This document shows positions 19,206 to 20,000 of a DNA stretch of 20,000 nt, piece after piece (position 1 is the first letter of the stretch; every line of letters begins with the position of its first letter). Location: positions 1 to 20,000 of the forward strand of contig JAUCBJ010007452.1 in assembly GCA_032718475.1 (NCBI GenBank), written 5' to 3'. Under the pieces are notes generated by a model that saw nothing but the letters and a program-made list of their open reading frames with translations, was not told where the DNA came from and searched no databases. Position numbers and translations under genes: made by a program. Source of the DNA: Nemertoderma westbladi. Its lineage: Eukaryota; Xenacoelomorpha; Nemertodermatida; Nemertodermatidae.

Positions 19206-20000
19206 CTCATGCTTTAGTTAAATCACAACGTGATCTAGCCGATTATTTGGCACAATCCCAGGCCCAGAATGCCCAGAAATTTCAGCAGTTACTTGGTCAA
19301 CCAAATCAACCTGCAGTTCCACAGGTTGAATCCACTCCTCGTAACCTTCAAATTAAAAGAACCGGATTTTAGTTTAGCAAAATTTGAAACCTGGAAATCG
19401 GTTTGGGCGGATTATTATACCGCATTTCAGATGGACAGAATGGCTAGGGATAGGAAAATCAGTATTTTCAGGAGGGCATACCTTTCTATAGGTATGCACT
19501 CAACATTGAAAACAAGTTATTGATGTTCCCCACGACACACAGGATAATCCTTTAACAGTTCAGGTGTTAATTGATTGTATTCAATGTTATTTTCGTGGTA
19601 AACGAAATATTGTAGCTATCCGGTTGTTATAAAGGATCTTGCTCGAGATGCGGATCTATGTCGACATTGTTTCGATCAACGATTGACCACTCGTAGTACG
19701 TCTGGTATTTCTTGCGAAGACAATAGATCTAAACATCTTGCATTAACTCCATTTACCTTATCCAAATCCTTGTAGGTCTGAGGAATAGGCCCAAGCTGGA
19801 GTTCAGGATTTAAAACAGCCTTCAGTAGTCAAGCAAACTTCTCACCAATCTCGTATTCACAGGAAGAGTAAATCCAATAATTTTAGACGCAACAATCATT
19901 ATAAATCAAATTCCAGAAAGAATCATTTATCTGCTATGGTTTGTTATGGCTGTGGTAAAACAGACCATAATCGTTCTGATTGTCCAGCTAGGAACAAAGA
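19206..20000 (+). pseudogene. Ty3/Gypsy-like gag remnant, copy B (cut by window end)
   Basis: From 19234 the sequence matches 6615-7380 to the window edge with only about four differences, including one extra A near 19509. It carries the same frame change near 19350, the same deletion scar near 19630, the same frame change near 19770 and the same TAG near 19785. The zinc knuckle begins at about 19938 and runs off the window. Copy B extends slightly further 5' than copy A (ALVKSQRDLADYLAQ), and its 5' side joins the 10-bp array at about 19206. Non-functional. Confidence 0.8.

Noticed and set aside
18148-19372. Three long plus-strand ORFs (315-357 codons) rich in Cys, Leu and Val
   Set aside because: They are the three frames of a stop-free 10-bp tandem repeat; the last merely runs on into the gag remnant.

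Overview
The window is animal nuclear DNA, most likely from a marine invertebrate; the phylum cannot be fixed from sequence alone. The evidence is an intron-split gene with GT-AG borders and metazoan extracellular domains, two LTR-retrotransposon lineages (BEL/Pao-like and Ty3/Gypsy-like), and very long non-coding tandem arrays. There are no bacterial operons, Shine-Dalgarno sites or CRISPR arrays.

Left part (1-6450). A minus-strand BEL/Pao-type gag ORF (150-2420, 756 codons, uninterrupted) carries an alanine-rich helical segment and a DUF1759-like domain. Its pol would lie beyond the left edge. Upstream of gag is an AT-rich non-coding stretch (2421-4600) with a ~116-bp and a 288-bp tandem duplication, possibly leader and/or LTR. 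From 4600 to 6450 no secure gene is visible: there is a hairpin, a CCAAT-like element, a weak possible exon, a GATC-dense stretch and a 13-bp poly-G run.

Middle (6454-8407). A decayed Ty3/Gypsy-like gag (copy A, 6615 to about 7850) with zinc knuckles and a protease remnant is followed by AT-rich non-coding DNA.

Right part (8408-20000). The 3' end of a minus-strand host gene can be assembled from three exons: 16241-16701, 15775-15990 and 8408-8616. They encode a hemopexin-like segment, a Pro/Thr/Val mucin-like linker and three six-cysteine ShKT domains, so this is the C-terminal part of a secreted extracellular protein, perhaps metalloproteinase-like. Both introns are phase 1, and the second splits the middle ShKT domain. 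That second intron (8617-15774, 7158 bp) is almost entirely a 62-bp minisatellite of about 115 copies. Each unit is 46 nt of the start of the last exon fused to the 16 nt of intron before it, so the intron is a tandem array of its own 3' splice site. This is the most striking object in the window. Further upstream in the gene's direction are a ~47-bp minisatellite (17046-18125), whose units carry a branch-point-like CTAAC and a pyrimidine-rich CAG acceptor motif on the plus strand, then a 10-bp-period array (18148-19205). Last comes a second copy of the same defective gag (copy B, 19206-20000), about 99.5% identical to copy A over 766 bp and sharing its lesions. If the gene's earlier exons lie to the right of the window, all of these would be intronic. 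Non-coding tandem repeats make up nearly half of the window.
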